Source: Micromonospora rifamycinica (GTDB lineage Bacteria > Actinomycetota > Actinomycetes > Mycobacteriales > Micromonosporaceae). From it: DNA of 64,000 nucleotides. The position numbers were made by a program, and so were the translations under genes. The notes below the pieces were generated by a model. That model saw only the letters and a program-made list of their open reading frames with translations, ran no database searches and was not told the DNA's origin. The number at the start of each line of letters is the position of its first letter. The first letter of the stretch is position 1. The stretch lies in NCBI RefSeq assembly GCF_900090265.1, contig NZ_LT607752.1:4154001-4218000 (forward strand). Direction: 5' to 3'. Below are positions 7,716-16,750 of this stretch, in pieces.

Positions 7716-8711
7716 TCAGGCGGGGAGGAGCAGGGCGGCGCAGGTGCCGGCGACCAGGAACGGACCGAACGGCAGGTGGCTGGACCAGCCGACCCGACGG
7801 GTCGCCAGCAGGGCCACGCTGACCAGCGCCGACAGCAGGAAGGTCAGCACCAGGCCGGTCACCAGCACGCCCCAGCCCTGCCAGCCGAGCAACGCCCCCA
7901 CACCCAACGCCAGCTTGGCGTCGCCGAGGCCGAACCCCCGCCGGCCGAGCAGCAGCGTGGTGGCGGCGAAGGCCAGCCCGAGCGCCGCGCCGGCCGTCAC
8001 CGCGCGCAGCCACGGCCCGGCCCCCGCGCCGGCCAGCGCGGCCACCCCGAGCAGCGCCCAGGTGCCGGCGGCGGCGGGCCAGGTGAGCCGGTCCGGTAGC
8101 CGGTGCACCGCGATGTCCACCAGGACCAACGGGACCGCGCAGCCCAGCCACCAGGCCAGCGCGACCCGCTCGGCCACCGCCCCGTCGACCAGCACCAGCA
8201 CCGCCACGGCCAGCAGCGACAGCGCCTCGACCGCGAACGGGGCCGCGCCGATCCGTCCCCGGCAGCGCGGGCAGCGCGCCGTCGGCCCGAGCGCCGGCAG
8301 TGGCCGGTCCAGCCCGACCGGAGCGCCGCAGCCGGGGCACCCGGCCCGGTCCGCCACCCCCGGCGGTACGGCGTACCGGGCGACCGCCGCCCGGAGCACC
8401 GGGACGACCGCCAGGATCGCCGCCACCCGCCGAACGAAGAACACGGAGAGTGACTTCCCGCCCGGGTCCGGATAACGGTCCGATATCGGGGAGGTGTCCG
8501 GAGTGGATACCGGGGCGGCCCTTACCCCCTCGGGCATCCCCGGGACGGGATTAGCGGCGACCGGGGAACGGATCGGGCGAGCCCGATCGACCCGCCCCAT
8601 ATCCCCCGGTGACGCGGACGGTTCGTCGGCCGGACCGATCTGATCGGAGGCCGCCCGCCCATGATCGGCCGACACCGCCGACGCTGGCCGACCACCATGG
8701 ACATCGCCCAC
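7716..8711 (-). CDS. A24-family prepilin peptidase
   Basis: A polytopic membrane aspartic peptidase that cleaves type IV/Flp prepilin leaders. The two catalytic aspartates are visible in LVDIAVHRLPDRLT and GFGLGDAKLA, and two CPxC pairs (CPGCGAP and CPRC) form the cytoplasmic zinc loop of the PilD type. The frame is open to 8711 (331 aa), but the first 80 or so residues are Pro/Arg-rich without homology; GTG at 8444 just before FFVRRVAAI, or ATG at 8600, could be the true start. It lies beside and divergent from the Flp/Tad locus and is the obvious processing enzyme for it. Confidence 0.85.
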   Translation of the reverse strand: MGDVHGGRPASAVSADHGRAASDQIGPADEPSASPGDMGRVDRARPIRSPVAANPVPGMPEGVRAAPVSTPDTSPISDRYPDPGGKSLSVFFVRRVAAILAVVPVLRAAVARYAVPPGVADRAGCPGCGAPVGLDRPLPALGPTARCPRCRGRIGAAPFAVEALSLLAVAVLVLVDGAVAERVALAWWLGCAVPLVLVDIAVHRLPDRLTWPAAAGTWALLGVAALAGAGAGPWLRAVTAGAALGLAFAATTLLLGRRGFGLGDAKLALGVGALLGWQGWGVLVTGLVLTFLLSALVSVALLATRRVGWSSHLPFGPFLVAGTCAALLLPA

Positions 8712-8988
8712 CTTCGGTCACTCCTGCCCATCACTGAGAGTGTGCGGTTGAATTGCCTCTGTTGTATCGGCGCACGTCAGCCTATGCTCGCCCCTTGGGT
8801 GGGACGCAACCCCGAGAGTCGCGTCACCAACCGCACCGGACGACACGCTCCACATGTGACACAAGATCCGCAGAGGTAAATGCGGCAGCACCCGGAGATG
8901 TCCGATCGGCATCGTCCCGGCGTACCACCGCACGCCCGGAGACCGACCACGATCGTCGCCGCCGGGTGTACCGAGGAGGGGCACGGCA

Positions 8989-9552
8989 ATGCGTACAGGG
9001 CATTCCCGCCGCTGGACCACCTGCCTGGTCATCGCCGCGGTGGCCGGCTCCGTCGCCGGTTGCGGCGACTCACCCGGGACGACCGCCGCACCCGCCCCCC
9101 GTCCGGCGAGCGACACCCGCCAGCCCACCGAGGCGGAACGGGCCGCCGAACGAGCCGCACTGGCGGCGTACGCCGGCTATCTGGAGGCCTCCCGCGAGGC
9201 GAGCCGGACCAGCGACCCCCGCCACCCGAAGCTGACCCGGTTCCTGGCCGACCCGCTGCTCACCCGGGTCCGGGTGACCCTCCGCGAAACCCGCCGGCAC
9301 GGCGCGGTCCGCACCGGGACACTCAGGTCCGACCCCTCCGTCACCGCCGTCAGCCTGGACGGCAGCCCGCCGACCGTGGAGATCCAGGACTGCCTGGACG
9401 CCACCGCCTACCGGCTGGTCTACGCCAAGGACAAGCGGGTGGTGCCCGGCTCCGGCGGCACCCGCCACCTGGCGACCGCCACCGCGACCCGCTACCCGGA
9501 CGGCCGTTGGCTGATCAGCTCCGGTGCCGCCCACGAGGACCAGCCATGTTGA
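8989..9552 (+). CDS. Lipoprotein at head of the Tad locus
   Basis: A 187-residue predicted lipoprotein: basic N-terminus, hydrophobic stretch and VAGC lipobox with the lipidated Cys near residue 25. The rest is about 160 residues with a helical EAERAAERAALAAYAGYLEASR segment and a late PDGRWLISS motif, resembling small extracytoplasmic NTF2-like or DUF-type lipoproteins. Its stop overlaps the start of the next gene by seven bases, so it belongs to the appendage operon. Function unknown. Confidence 0.75.
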   Translation: MRTGHSRRWTTCLVIAAVAGSVAGCGDSPGTTAAPAPRPASDTRQPTEAERAAERAALAAYAGYLEASREASRTSDPRHPKLTRFLADPLLTRVRVTLRETRRHGAVRTGTLRSDPSVTAVSLDGSPPTVEIQDCLDATAYRLVYAKDKRVVPGSGGTRHLATATATRYPDGRWLISSGAAHEDQPC

Positions 9553-10592
9553 CCCGGGAAGGAACGCCCGTGCCGACCCACCCCGCCCCCGCCGCCCCGC
9601 CCCCCGCTGCCCTGACCCACCCCGTCCCCGCCGGCCCGGGCCCCGCCGGGCGCCGTCTGTCGCGGCTCGTCGGCTGGCCGTCCGGGAAGGTCGGCGGCCT
9701 GTCCCGCCGGGCGCTCGCCGGCCTGCTGCTCGCCGTGCTGGTCGCCGTGGTCGCGCCGCCGGCCCCGGGGCAGGCCGCCGGCCCGGGGGTGGAGTGCCCG
9801 CCCGGCCAGAACGACTGCAGCGTCTGGGACGACGACCCGGGCACCCCCGGTGACCCGGGCGGTGGCAACGGTCCGGGCAGCCCGAACAGCCCCGGCGCCA
9901 CCCCGAAGTGCCAGTGGGAAGGCAAGCCGCTGCCCTGCTACGACCCGGACCTCGGCTGGTTCGACAACGACAGCGGCTGCTACTACAAGGTCGCCGAACC
10001 CCAGCCGGAGGCCCCGGAGGGCCAGGTGTGGTACGCCCAGACCTGCAACGGTGGTGCCCTCGGCTCCACGACCAACGTGCTGCTCGCCGGGCCGCCGCCC
10101 GGGTTCGGCACCCCGCCCGACCCGGAGGAGCTGGCCCGCCGGGCGCTCGCCTCGATCAGCCTGCTGCCGCCCCGGACGTCGGTGGCCCCCCGGCGCAGCG
10201 TGGGGCCCGGCCTGGTCGGCCTGCCGGTCTGGATGTGGGCCAGCACCGGCCGGAGCTACTTCGGCCCGCTGCGCGCCTCGGCCAGCGACCGGGGGCTGAC
10301 CGTCACCATCACCGCCGAGGTCAAGCAGATCGTGTGGAACATGGGCAACGGTAAGAAGGTCGGCTGCTCCGGCCCCGGCACGCCGTACAAGGCGAACGGC
10401 CCGAAAGCCGGCAAGCCGTCGCCGACCTGCGGCTACGACGGATACCCCAGGGCCGGCACCTACCGGGTCAGCGCCACCACCTTCTGGGACGTCCGCTGGG
10501 CGGGCGGCGGCCGCAGCGGCACCATCCCGCAGACCCGCACCAGCGGCGTCATCGACATCCAGATCAACGAACTTCAGGTGGTGACCCGGTGA
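9546..10592 (+). CDS. Secreted Cys-containing protein of the Tad locus
   Basis: A 348-residue exported protein. A hydrophobic stretch around residues 55-75 (ALAGLLLAVLVAVVAPP, ending GQAA) is a long-n-region signal peptide or anchor; the extracellular part starts with a Cys-containing Gly/Pro/Asp-rich segment, then a region with CQWEGKPLPCYD and TCGYDGYPRAGTY. It is translationally coupled to the preceding lipoprotein. The family is unknown to me; location suggests a surface or assembly component of the Flp-like apparatus. A longer in-frame reading from 8880 has no sensible start. Confidence 0.75.
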   Translation: MLTREGTPVPTHPAPAAPPPAALTHPVPAGPGPAGRRLSRLVGWPSGKVGGLSRRALAGLLLAVLVAVVAPPAPGQAAGPGVECPPGQNDCSVWDDDPGTPGDPGGGNGPGSPNSPGATPKCQWEGKPLPCYDPDLGWFDNDSGCYYKVAEPQPEAPEGQVWYAQTCNGGALGSTTNVLLAGPPPGFGTPPDPEELARRALASISLLPPRTSVAPRRSVGPGLVGLPVWMWASTGRSYFGPLRASASDRGLTVTITAEVKQIVWNMGNGKKVGCSGPGTPYKANGPKAGKPSPTCGYDGYPRAGTYRVSATTFWDVRWAGGGRSGTIPQTRTSGVIDIQINELQVVTR

Positions 10593-10645
10593 GCGTCCGC
10601 CGCGCGTCGCCCTGGCGAGCCCCGCAGTCCCGAACGGAGATCGTC
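10585..10645. repeat. Degenerate dispersed repeat, copy A
   Basis: The segment beginning gtgagcgtccgc and containing gcgagccccgcagtcccgaacgga resembles the better copy at 25055-25106. It looks like an interspersed intergenic element of this genome. Confidence 0.45.
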
Positions 10646-10647
10646 CA

Positions 10648-11298
10648 GTGAGTCTGGCCACCCGCAACGGCATCCCGGTGGATGCACCGGTCACCCCGCC
10701 CAAGGTGGTCCGGCAGCGCCGTACCCGGCCCGGTCTGCTCGGGCTCGCCGTGCTGCTGATCGCGCTGGGTGGCCTCGGCGCGGCCTTCGCGGTCACCTCG
10801 GTCCGGGCCACCGGCAGCTACCTGGCGATCGCCCGCCCTGTCGAGGTGGGCCGGGTCCTGACCGCCGACGACCTGGTCAGCGTGCAGGTCTCCGGGGGCG
10901 CGGGGCTGTCTCCGGTGCCGGCGAAGAAGCGCGACGAGGTGGTCGGCAAGCGGGCCGCCGTGTCGCTGGTCCCCGGTTCGCTGCTCACCATGGCCCAGCT
11001 CACCGACGCCCCGCTGCTCGGCCAGGGGCAGCAGCAGATCGCGCTGGGCCTGGAACCGAGCAAGGTGCCGGCCCGCAAGCTGCACCCCGGTGACAAGGTG
11101 CTGCTGGTCAGCACCCCGGACGAGGACGCCGACAACCAGTCCTCCACCACCCGGTTCACGGCCACCGTGATCGACGCGGTCACCCCGGAGAACGACGACG
11201 TGGTGGTCTACCTGGCGCTCGCCGTCCGGGACGTTCCGGCGGTGGTGGTGCTGGCCGCGCAGGACCGGATCGCCCTCGTGCTGACCGAGGCGGCCTGA
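10648..11298 (+). CDS. SAF-domain protein, CpaB/RcpC-like
   Basis: A 216-residue protein with one N-terminal membrane helix (LLGLAVLLIALGGLGAAFAV, residues about 29-48) followed by an extracytoplasmic SAF domain: ARPVEVGRVLTADDLVSVQV, then KRAAVSLVPGSLLTMAQLT. This is the architecture of CpaB/RcpC, a Flp pilus assembly factor found with CpaC secretins in Gram-negatives; in monoderms it probably guides pilus passage through the wall. It is followed two bases later by the TadZ-like ATPase gene. Confidence 0.8.
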   Translation: MSLATRNGIPVDAPVTPPKVVRQRRTRPGLLGLAVLLIALGGLGAAFAVTSVRATGSYLAIARPVEVGRVLTADDLVSVQVSGGAGLSPVPAKKRDEVVGKRAAVSLVPGSLLTMAQLTDAPLLGQGQQQIALGLEPSKVPARKLHPGDKVLLVSTPDEDADNQSSTTRFTATVIDAVTPENDDVVVYLALAVRDVPAVVVLAAQDRIALVLTEAA

Positions 11299-11300
11299 CC

Positions 11301-12104
11301 ATGGCCATCATCGCGCTGGTCTCGGCGAAGGGGTCGCCCGGCGTCACCACCACGGCGCTGGCCTGCACCCTGAGCTGGCACCGGCGGCTGGTGCTCGCCG
11401 AGTGCGACCCGGCCGGCGGCTCGGTGCTCGCCGGCTACCTGGGCGGCGCGCTCGACGGACCACGCGGCATCGGTGAGCTGGCCGTGGGTGAGCTGCGCGA
11501 CGGCAGCCTGGAGGCGACGTTCTGGTCCCAGCTGGTCGACCTGGACGCGCCGAGGCGGGAGCGGCTGCTGCTGCCCGGCGTGGTGGACCCGGCGCAGGCC
11601 GGCAGCGTCGCCCCCCTGTGGCAGCGGTTCGCCGACTTCTTCCGCACCCTGGAGAAGGGCCGCCCCGGCTATGATGTGATCGTCGACTGTGGACGACTTC
11701 AGGTCTTCGGGCCGCCGTGGCCGTTGCTGCGCGCGGCCGACGTGGTGCTGCTGGTGACCCGCGCCCAGCTACCCGGCCTCTCCGGCACCCGGTCGATGAT
11801 CCGGGCCATCGAACGGGACTTCACCGACCACCGGGTGCCCCCGGGCACACTGCGGCTGGTGGTGGTCGGCGACGGCCACGGCAACGGCGAGATCGGCAAG
11901 GCCCTGGGGATGCCGGTGATCGCCCGGATGCCGGAGGACCGGCGTACCGCGCAGGCGCTCAGCTTCGGCGGCACGGTCCGCGCCGGACGCCCGCTGCTGC
12001 GCGCGGCGGCGGCGCTGGAGGCCCCGGTCCGGGAGCTGCTGGAGCAGCGGCGGGCCCGACTGGCCTGGCCCACCCCGGCACAGGGGGTGCCGGATGCGGT
12101 TTGA
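11301..12104 (+). CDS. TadZ/CpaE-like MinD-ParA ATPase
   Basis: A 267-residue cytoplasmic protein with a deviant Walker A (SAKGSPGVTTTA, residues 8-19), an ECDPAGGS switch region and VIVDCGRL as the Walker B-like strand. The MinD/ParA fold next to a TadA ATPase is typical of TadZ/CpaE, which localises the Flp pilus machine. The GSPGVTTT loop has Val where the usual signature lysine-containing GKT/GKTT sits, so ATPase activity may be weak. It overlaps the next gene by 11 bases. Confidence 0.8.
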   Translation: MAIIALVSAKGSPGVTTTALACTLSWHRRLVLAECDPAGGSVLAGYLGGALDGPRGIGELAVGELRDGSLEATFWSQLVDLDAPRRERLLLPGVVDPAQAGSVAPLWQRFADFFRTLEKGRPGYDVIVDCGRLQVFGPPWPLLRAADVVLLVTRAQLPGLSGTRSMIRAIERDFTDHRVPPGTLRLVVVGDGHGNGEIGKALGMPVIARMPEDRRTAQALSFGGTVRAGRPLLRAAAALEAPVRELLEQRRARLAWPTPAQGVPDAV

Positions 12105-13656
12105 GCCGGTCTCCCACGACCCGCGCACCCCACCGCCGGGGGTCACCTCCACCATGCCGCCGCTGCCACCGGTGAACGGCCGGCACCACGCCCCCGCACC
12201 GCCGCCGACCACCGGCACCGCCGCCGCCCCGCCCACGTCCGCGCCCGCGCCCGCCCCGCCCCGGCCGAAGGTCGACTTCGCGCTCGTCCGGGAGCTGCGT
12301 CGGGAGCTGAGCGAACGGCTCACCCAGTGGCAACGCGGCCGGGAGTTCGACGCCGACGCCGAAGAGGTCGAGCGGGCCCGGCTCGCCGTCGCCGTGGTCT
12401 CCGGCTACGCCGACGCGGTACGCCGGGCCGGCACCCCGCTCAGCGCCGACGAGGAACGGACCCTGCTCGACCAGGTGACCGCCGAGCTGGTCGGGCTGGG
12501 CCGGCTACAGACCCTGCTCGTCGACGACTCCATCGAGGAGGTGCACATCCTCGGCTGCGACCAGGTACGCATCACCCGGCACGGCGGCGGCGTCGACTGG
12601 GGCGAGCCGATCGCCGACAGCGACGACGAGCTGGTGGAGATCCTCCAGGCGGCGGCCCGCCGGGCCGGGGCCACCGAGCGGTCGCTGTCCACCTCCAAGC
12701 CGACGCTGGACCTGCAACTGCCCGACGGCAGCCGGTTGGCTGCGGTGTTCCTGGTCAGCCACCGCCCGTACGCGGTGATCCGCAAGCACAACACGCTGGA
12801 CGTCAGCCTCGACGACCTGGCCGGCAGCCGCCCCGACCTGGACGAGATGATCGACCCGCTGCTGCGCGACTTCCTCCGCGCGTCCATGCGGGCCGGGCTC
12901 AACATCATGGTCGCCGGGCTGGCCGGGGCCGGCAAGACCACTGTCATCCGGGCGCTGATGGACGAGATCCCGCCCGACGAGCCGTACGTGCTGCTGGAGG
13001 AGAGCCGGGAGCTGCTGCCGGCCCGCCGCGGCGACAAGCACCGGGCGGTGATGAGCTTCGAGTCCCGGGAGGGGCACGGCGAACGCGGTCTGGACGGTCG
13101 CCCGGCCGGCGAGGTGAGCATCGCCGACCTGATCCCGGTGTCGCTGCGGATGGGCGTGCTGCGGATCATCGTGGGCGAGGTCCGGTCCCGGGAGATCGTG
13201 CCGATGCTCCAGGCGATGACCACCAGCCGTGGGTCGATGTGCACCATCCACGCCCGTACCCCGGCCGGGGTCAGCGAGCGGATCATCGAGCTGGCGCTGG
13301 CCCACGGCCGGGAGATGACCGTCGACCAGGCCCGCCGGATGGCCGGCAACGCCCTCGACCTGATCGTCTACGTCACCGTCGAGGACGAGACCGCGATCGG
13401 CGGGCGTAAACACCGGTTCGTCTCCCACGTGGAGGAGGTGATCGGCGTCGGCGACGCCAACCGGATCACCACCACCACCGTCTTCGGTCCCGGCCCGGAC
13501 GGTCGGGCCATCCCCCGCCACCTGCCGGAACGGGTCCGGGGGCAACTGCTGCGGGTCGGCTACGACGCCCGGCTGCTGTCCCGCTTCATCGAGGCCGGCG
13601 CGGGCGCGTGGCGTCGCCCCCGGCACAGCCGCCTCGCCCCGGTGGTGCGCCGATGA
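12094..13656 (+). CDS. cpaF: Flp pilus assembly ATPase, TadA/CpaF
   Basis: A 520-residue secretion ATPase of the GspE/VirB11 superfamily that powers pilus polymerisation. It has a Pro-rich N-terminus, an N-terminal domain with EEVHILGCDQVRITRHGG, Walker A GLAGAGKTT near residue 275, the Asp box (LLEESRELLP), a His box region with TTSRGSMCTIHARTP, and Walker B LRIIVGEVRSREIV. Length and motifs agree with CpaF. It is coupled on both sides by short overlaps, so the operon is tightly translated. Confidence 0.93.
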   Translation: MRFEPVSHDPRTPPPGVTSTMPPLPPVNGRHHAPAPPPTTGTAAAPPTSAPAPAPPRPKVDFALVRELRRELSERLTQWQRGREFDADAEEVERARLAVAVVSGYADAVRRAGTPLSADEERTLLDQVTAELVGLGRLQTLLVDDSIEEVHILGCDQVRITRHGGGVDWGEPIADSDDELVEILQAAARRAGATERSLSTSKPTLDLQLPDGSRLAAVFLVSHRPYAVIRKHNTLDVSLDDLAGSRPDLDEMIDPLLRDFLRASMRAGLNIMVAGLAGAGKTTVIRALMDEIPPDEPYVLLEESRELLPARRGDKHRAVMSFESREGHGERGLDGRPAGEVSIADLIPVSLRMGVLRIIVGEVRSREIVPMLQAMTTSRGSMCTIHARTPAGVSERIIELALAHGREMTVDQARRMAGNALDLIVYVTVEDETAIGGRKHRFVSHVEEVIGVGDANRITTTTVFGPGPDGRAIPRHLPERVRGQLLRVGYDARLLSRFIEAGAGAWRRPRHSRLAPVVRR

Positions 13657-14552
13657 GCACCATCGAACTGCTCGCGGTGGTCTCCGGGGCGGCCTGCGTC
13701 GGCGGGCTGGTGCTGGCCGTGGTGGCGCTGTTCGGCACCACCGAGCCGACCCGGCCGGCCAGGAGCTCGACCACCGGGCTGCGCCGGCTCTGGCTCGGTT
13801 CGGGGACGAACCGCCGGGACCAGCGCGCCCACCAGATGACGTTGGGCGCGGCGGCGGTGGCGGGCGCGCTGGCGTTCCTGCTGACCGGGCTGCCGGTGGT
13901 GGGGCTGATCGTGGCGGTGGCCGTACCGGGGGTGCCGTGGCTGTTCGCGGTGGGCCGGGCCGAGGAGCGGGCGATCGCCCGGATCGAGGCGGTCGGCGAG
14001 TGGACCCGTCGGCTCAAGGACGTCTCCAACACCGGGCAGGGCCTCCAACAGGCGATCATCACCACCATCGCCACCGTCCCGCACGAGGTCGAGGAGGAGG
14101 TACGGCTGCTCGCCGCCCGCCTCCAGGCCGGCTGGACGGCCCGGTCCGCCCTGCTGGCGTTCGCCGACGAGATCGGCGACCCGGTCTGCGACCAGGTGGT
14201 CGCCGCGCTGATCCTGCACCTGACCGACCGGGGCGAGCGCCTCGGCGACGTGCTCGGTTCGATCGCCGCCGCCGCGTCCGCCGAGGTGGCCACCCGGCGC
14301 GAGGTGGAAGCCAAGCGCACCCAGCCCCGGTTCGCGGTCCGCTTCCTCACCGGGATGACCCTGGCGGTGCTGGCGTACGGGCTGGTCAACACCGAGTACA
14401 TCCGGCCGTACGGGACGTTCTTCGGCCAGGTGCTGATGGCGATGCTCGGGACGGCGTTCGTCGCCCTGCTGGTCTGGGTGCGCTCGATGAGCCAGCCCCC
14501 GCCGCCGCCCCGGTTCCTGCCGAGGCCCGACCCGGCGGAGCTGGTCGCATGA
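13653..14552 (+). CDS. tadB: TadB-type pilus membrane protein
   Basis: A 299-residue polytopic T2SS-F domain protein. N-terminal helices at about residues 5-30 and 60-95 are followed by a cytoplasmic segment with TRRLKDVSNTGQGLQQAI and LTDRGERLGDVLGSIAAAASAEVATRREVEAKR, then two C-terminal helices. This is the TadB inner-membrane platform of Flp pili. The ATG at 13653 overlaps the CpaF stop (ATGA). Confidence 0.88.
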   Translation: MSTIELLAVVSGAACVGGLVLAVVALFGTTEPTRPARSSTTGLRRLWLGSGTNRRDQRAHQMTLGAAAVAGALAFLLTGLPVVGLIVAVAVPGVPWLFAVGRAEERAIARIEAVGEWTRRLKDVSNTGQGLQQAIITTIATVPHEVEEEVRLLAARLQAGWTARSALLAFADEIGDPVCDQVVAALILHLTDRGERLGDVLGSIAAAASAEVATRREVEAKRTQPRFAVRFLTGMTLAVLAYGLVNTEYIRPYGTFFGQVLMAMLGTAFVALLVWVRSMSQPPPPPRFLPRPDPAELVA

Positions 14553-15412
14553 CGCTCAACTGGCAGCTCACCATCGCGGTGCTCGGCGGGGCCGCCATCG
14601 GGCTCGGCCTGTTCCTGCTGGTCCGGGAGGCGCTGCCGGCCTCCCCGGCGCTCGGCCCCGCGCTGCGCCGACTGCACCAGCCCGCGGGTGTCACCGTCAC
14701 CGCCGGGCGGGGGCCGGACTGGCTGGGTGGTTTCTCCCGTTGGCTGCGCCCGCCGCACCGCCAGCTCGCCCTGCTCGACCAGACCCCCGAGCAGTACGCC
14801 ATGTCGATCCTGCTCTCCGCCCTGGTCGGGCTGGCCACCCCCACGGTGGCGGGGGCGCTGCTCTTCCTGGCCGGGGTGAGCATGCCGGTGGTCGTACCGG
14901 TGCTGGGCGGTCTGGGGTTGGCGCTGGTCTGCGCGCTGCTCGCGCACCGCGCGGTGCTGACCAAGGCGGACGCCGCCCGGGAGGAGTTCCGCGCGGCGGT
15001 CTGCACCTACCTGGACCTGGTGGCGTTGCAGTTGTCGGCGGCGCACGGCCCGGTGCAGTCCCTGGAACGGGCCGCGGCGGTCTGCGACGGCTGGGTGTTC
15101 GCCCGCATCCGGGAGTCGCTGCGGATCGCCCAGATGCAGATGCACTCGCCCTGGGACGAGTTGCAGGAGCTGGCCGAGAAGATCGGCATCGCGGAGCTGG
15201 GTGACGTCGGAGCGATCATGCGGTCCTCGGGCAGCGAGGGCGCGCAGGTGCACGAGACGCTGCGCAGCCGCGCCGAGTCGCTCCGCGACCAGATCCGCAC
15301 CGACAACCTGGCCCGTGCCGAGGGCATCACCAGCCGGCTGGACATTCCCGGCTCGCTGCTGGTCTTCGTGCTGCTGGCGTTCGTCCTCTATCCGTTCGTC
15401 GCCCGCCTCTGA
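14549..15412 (+). CDS. tadC: TadC-type pilus membrane protein
   Basis: A 287-residue polytopic protein with a T2SS-F domain (YLDLVALQLSAAHGPVQSLERAA and the SGSEGAQVHETLRSRAESLRDQ region). Helices lie near residues 10-28, 85-130 and at the C-terminus. It is the partner of TadB in the Flp pilus platform. The start overlaps the TadB stop (ATGA). Confidence 0.88.
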   Translation: MTLNWQLTIAVLGGAAIGLGLFLLVREALPASPALGPALRRLHQPAGVTVTAGRGPDWLGGFSRWLRPPHRQLALLDQTPEQYAMSILLSALVGLATPTVAGALLFLAGVSMPVVVPVLGGLGLALVCALLAHRAVLTKADAAREEFRAAVCTYLDLVALQLSAAHGPVQSLERAAAVCDGWVFARIRESLRIAQMQMHSPWDELQELAEKIGIAELGDVGAIMRSSGSEGAQVHETLRSRAESLRDQIRTDNLARAEGITSRLDIPGSLLVFVLLAFVLYPFVARL

Positions 15413-15441
15413 GCGATCCACCCCGAGAAGGAGCCCTCCCC

Positions 15442-15633
15442 ATGCAGCTCGTCACCTTCCTCTACGTCGCCACCGTCGCCCGCCTGGCCGAGCTACGCCG
15501 CGAGGCGGAACGCGGCGACAGCCCGGTCCCGACCGCCGTCATCATCGCGGGTCTGGTCGCCGCCGGGATCGCCGTCACCGCCCTGGTCAAGACCAAGGCC
15601 GAGGGATGGATCAACGACATCCCGACCAAGTGA
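15442..15633 (+). CDS. Small Flp pilin-like membrane peptide
   Basis: A 63-residue peptide with a charged N-terminal half and one hydrophobic helix (PTAVIIAGLVAAGIAVTALV, residues about 30-49). Size, helix and position between TadC and TadE-like genes suggest the major pilin or a pilin-like subunit. The usual Gly-x3-Glu processing context of Flp prepilins is not clear, so this is by context. AAGGAG precedes the ATG. Its stop overlaps the next GTG (GTGA). Confidence 0.7.
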   Translation: MQLVTFLYVATVARLAELRREAERGDSPVPTAVIIAGLVAAGIAVTALVKTKAEGWINDIPTK

Positions 15634-16175
15634 CCGGCGTTCCCACGGTCGGCTCGCGCCGGGACCTGACAGACCGGTCCCGGTGCGTGCCCCCGTGCGC
15701 GTCCACAGCGGGGCGGGTCGCCCCGACCGGGCTACGGGCCACCGGGCACGCCGTCCCGACCGGGCTACGCGCCGCCGGCCGGGCCGCCCGCCGCCGGCTC
15801 ACCGCCGGGGGTACGGACCGGGGGGCCAACCCCGTGGAACTGGCCGTGGTGATGCCGGCGGTGCTGGTGCTGCTCTTCGGCTCCGTCCAGATCGCCACCT
15901 GGTTCGTGGCCCGGTCCACGGCGATGCACGCCGCCCAGAGCGGGGTGAACGCGCAACGGGTCCTCCAGGCGCCGGCCGGGGCCGGTGAGTCCCGCGCCAA
16001 GCACTTCCTGGGTGCCGCCGGGGACTGGCTGGTCGGCGCGAGGACCACCTGTGCCACCACCGCCACCGAGGTGACCTGCACGGTCACCGGGAAGTCCCTG
16101 AGCGTCATCCCGGCCGTCCGGTTCGACGTGCGGCAGACCGCCCACGGCACCGTCGAACGGTGGACCGACCCGTGA
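15630..16175 (+). CDS. TadE-like pseudopilin
   Basis: About 181 residues from a GTG that overlaps the previous stop. An Arg-rich cytoplasmic region precedes GANPVELAVVMPAVLVLLFGSVQIATWFVARS, the TadE-family prepilin motif with the conserved Glu at +5 of a processing-like site and one membrane helix. The C-terminal domain has a Cys pair (TTCATTATEVTCTV). TadE proteins are minor pseudopilins of Flp systems and substrates for the prepilin peptidase. Confidence 0.8.
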   Translation: MTGVPTVGSRRDLTDRSRCVPPCASTAGRVAPTGLRATGHAVPTGLRAAGRAARRRLTAGGTDRGANPVELAVVMPAVLVLLFGSVQIATWFVARSTAMHAAQSGVNAQRVLQAPAGAGESRAKHFLGAAGDWLVGARTTCATTATEVTCTVTGKSLSVIPAVRFDVRQTAHGTVERWTDP

Positions 16176-16750
16176 CCGCCGACCCGCCCCGGCGCCCCTG
16201 GCGCGACGTGCTGACCGGCCGGGCCGCACGCAGCGACCGGGCCGCCGTCCCCACCGGACGGTCCACCGCCGGCCCGTCGGCCCGGCGGGCCGCGGAGCGT
16301 ACCCGGGGATCGGTGTCGGTGGAGGTGGCGGTGCTGGCCCCGGCGTTCCTCGCGCTGCTGATGGTGGCCGGGGTGGCCGGCCGGGTCGCGGTCGCCGACG
16401 AGGCGGTGGAGGCCGCGGCGCACGACGCCGCGCGGGCCGCCTCGATCGCCCGCGACGCCGGCACCGCGGAGAGCGCCGCCCGGGCCGCCGCCCGCCGGCA
16501 GCTCGACTGGCGTGGCCTCAACTGCGCCAGCGCACCCAAGGTCACGGTCTGGGGGTCCACCCTGCACTCCGACCACACGTCGGTCAACGCGGCGTTCCGC
16601 AGCCCCCTCGGCGAACCGGTGAGCATCTGGGTCCGGGTGAGCTGCACCGTCTCCTTCGCCGGCATGCGCTTCCCCGGGCTGCCGATGGGCGACAAGCGGG
16701 TCGAGGCGACCTTCGCCTCCCCCCTGGACCGTTACCGGACCCGGCGATGA
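16172..16750 (+). CDS. TadE-like pseudopilin, second copy
   Basis: About 192 residues. GSVSVEVAVLAPAFLALLMVAGVAGR is a TadE-type helix with the conserved Glu, followed by an extracytoplasmic domain with a Cys pair (LNCASAP and VSCTVSF). The GTG at 16172 overlaps the preceding stop (GTGA); ATG at 16160 is an alternative. It is probably a minor pilin that dimerises with the neighbouring TadE-like proteins. Confidence 0.78.
   Translation: MTADPPRRPWRDVLTGRAARSDRAAVPTGRSTAGPSARRAAERTRGSVSVEVAVLAPAFLALLMVAGVAGRVAVADEAVEAAAHDAARAASIARDAGTAESAARAAARRQLDWRGLNCASAPKVTVWGSTLHSDHTSVNAAFRSPLGEPVSIWVRVSCTVSFAGMRFPGLPMGDKRVEATFASPLDRYRTRR

Noticed and set aside
8880..10592. A 570-residue frame covering the lipoprotein and the secreted protein
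   Set aside because: It reads the lipoprotein gene out of frame. The lipoprotein has its own start, lipobox and coding signal, and the secreted protein starts at 9546.
13586..15421. A 611-residue minus-strand frame across the tad genes
   Set aside because: It is antisense to TadB and TadC, which have clear domains and coupled starts.
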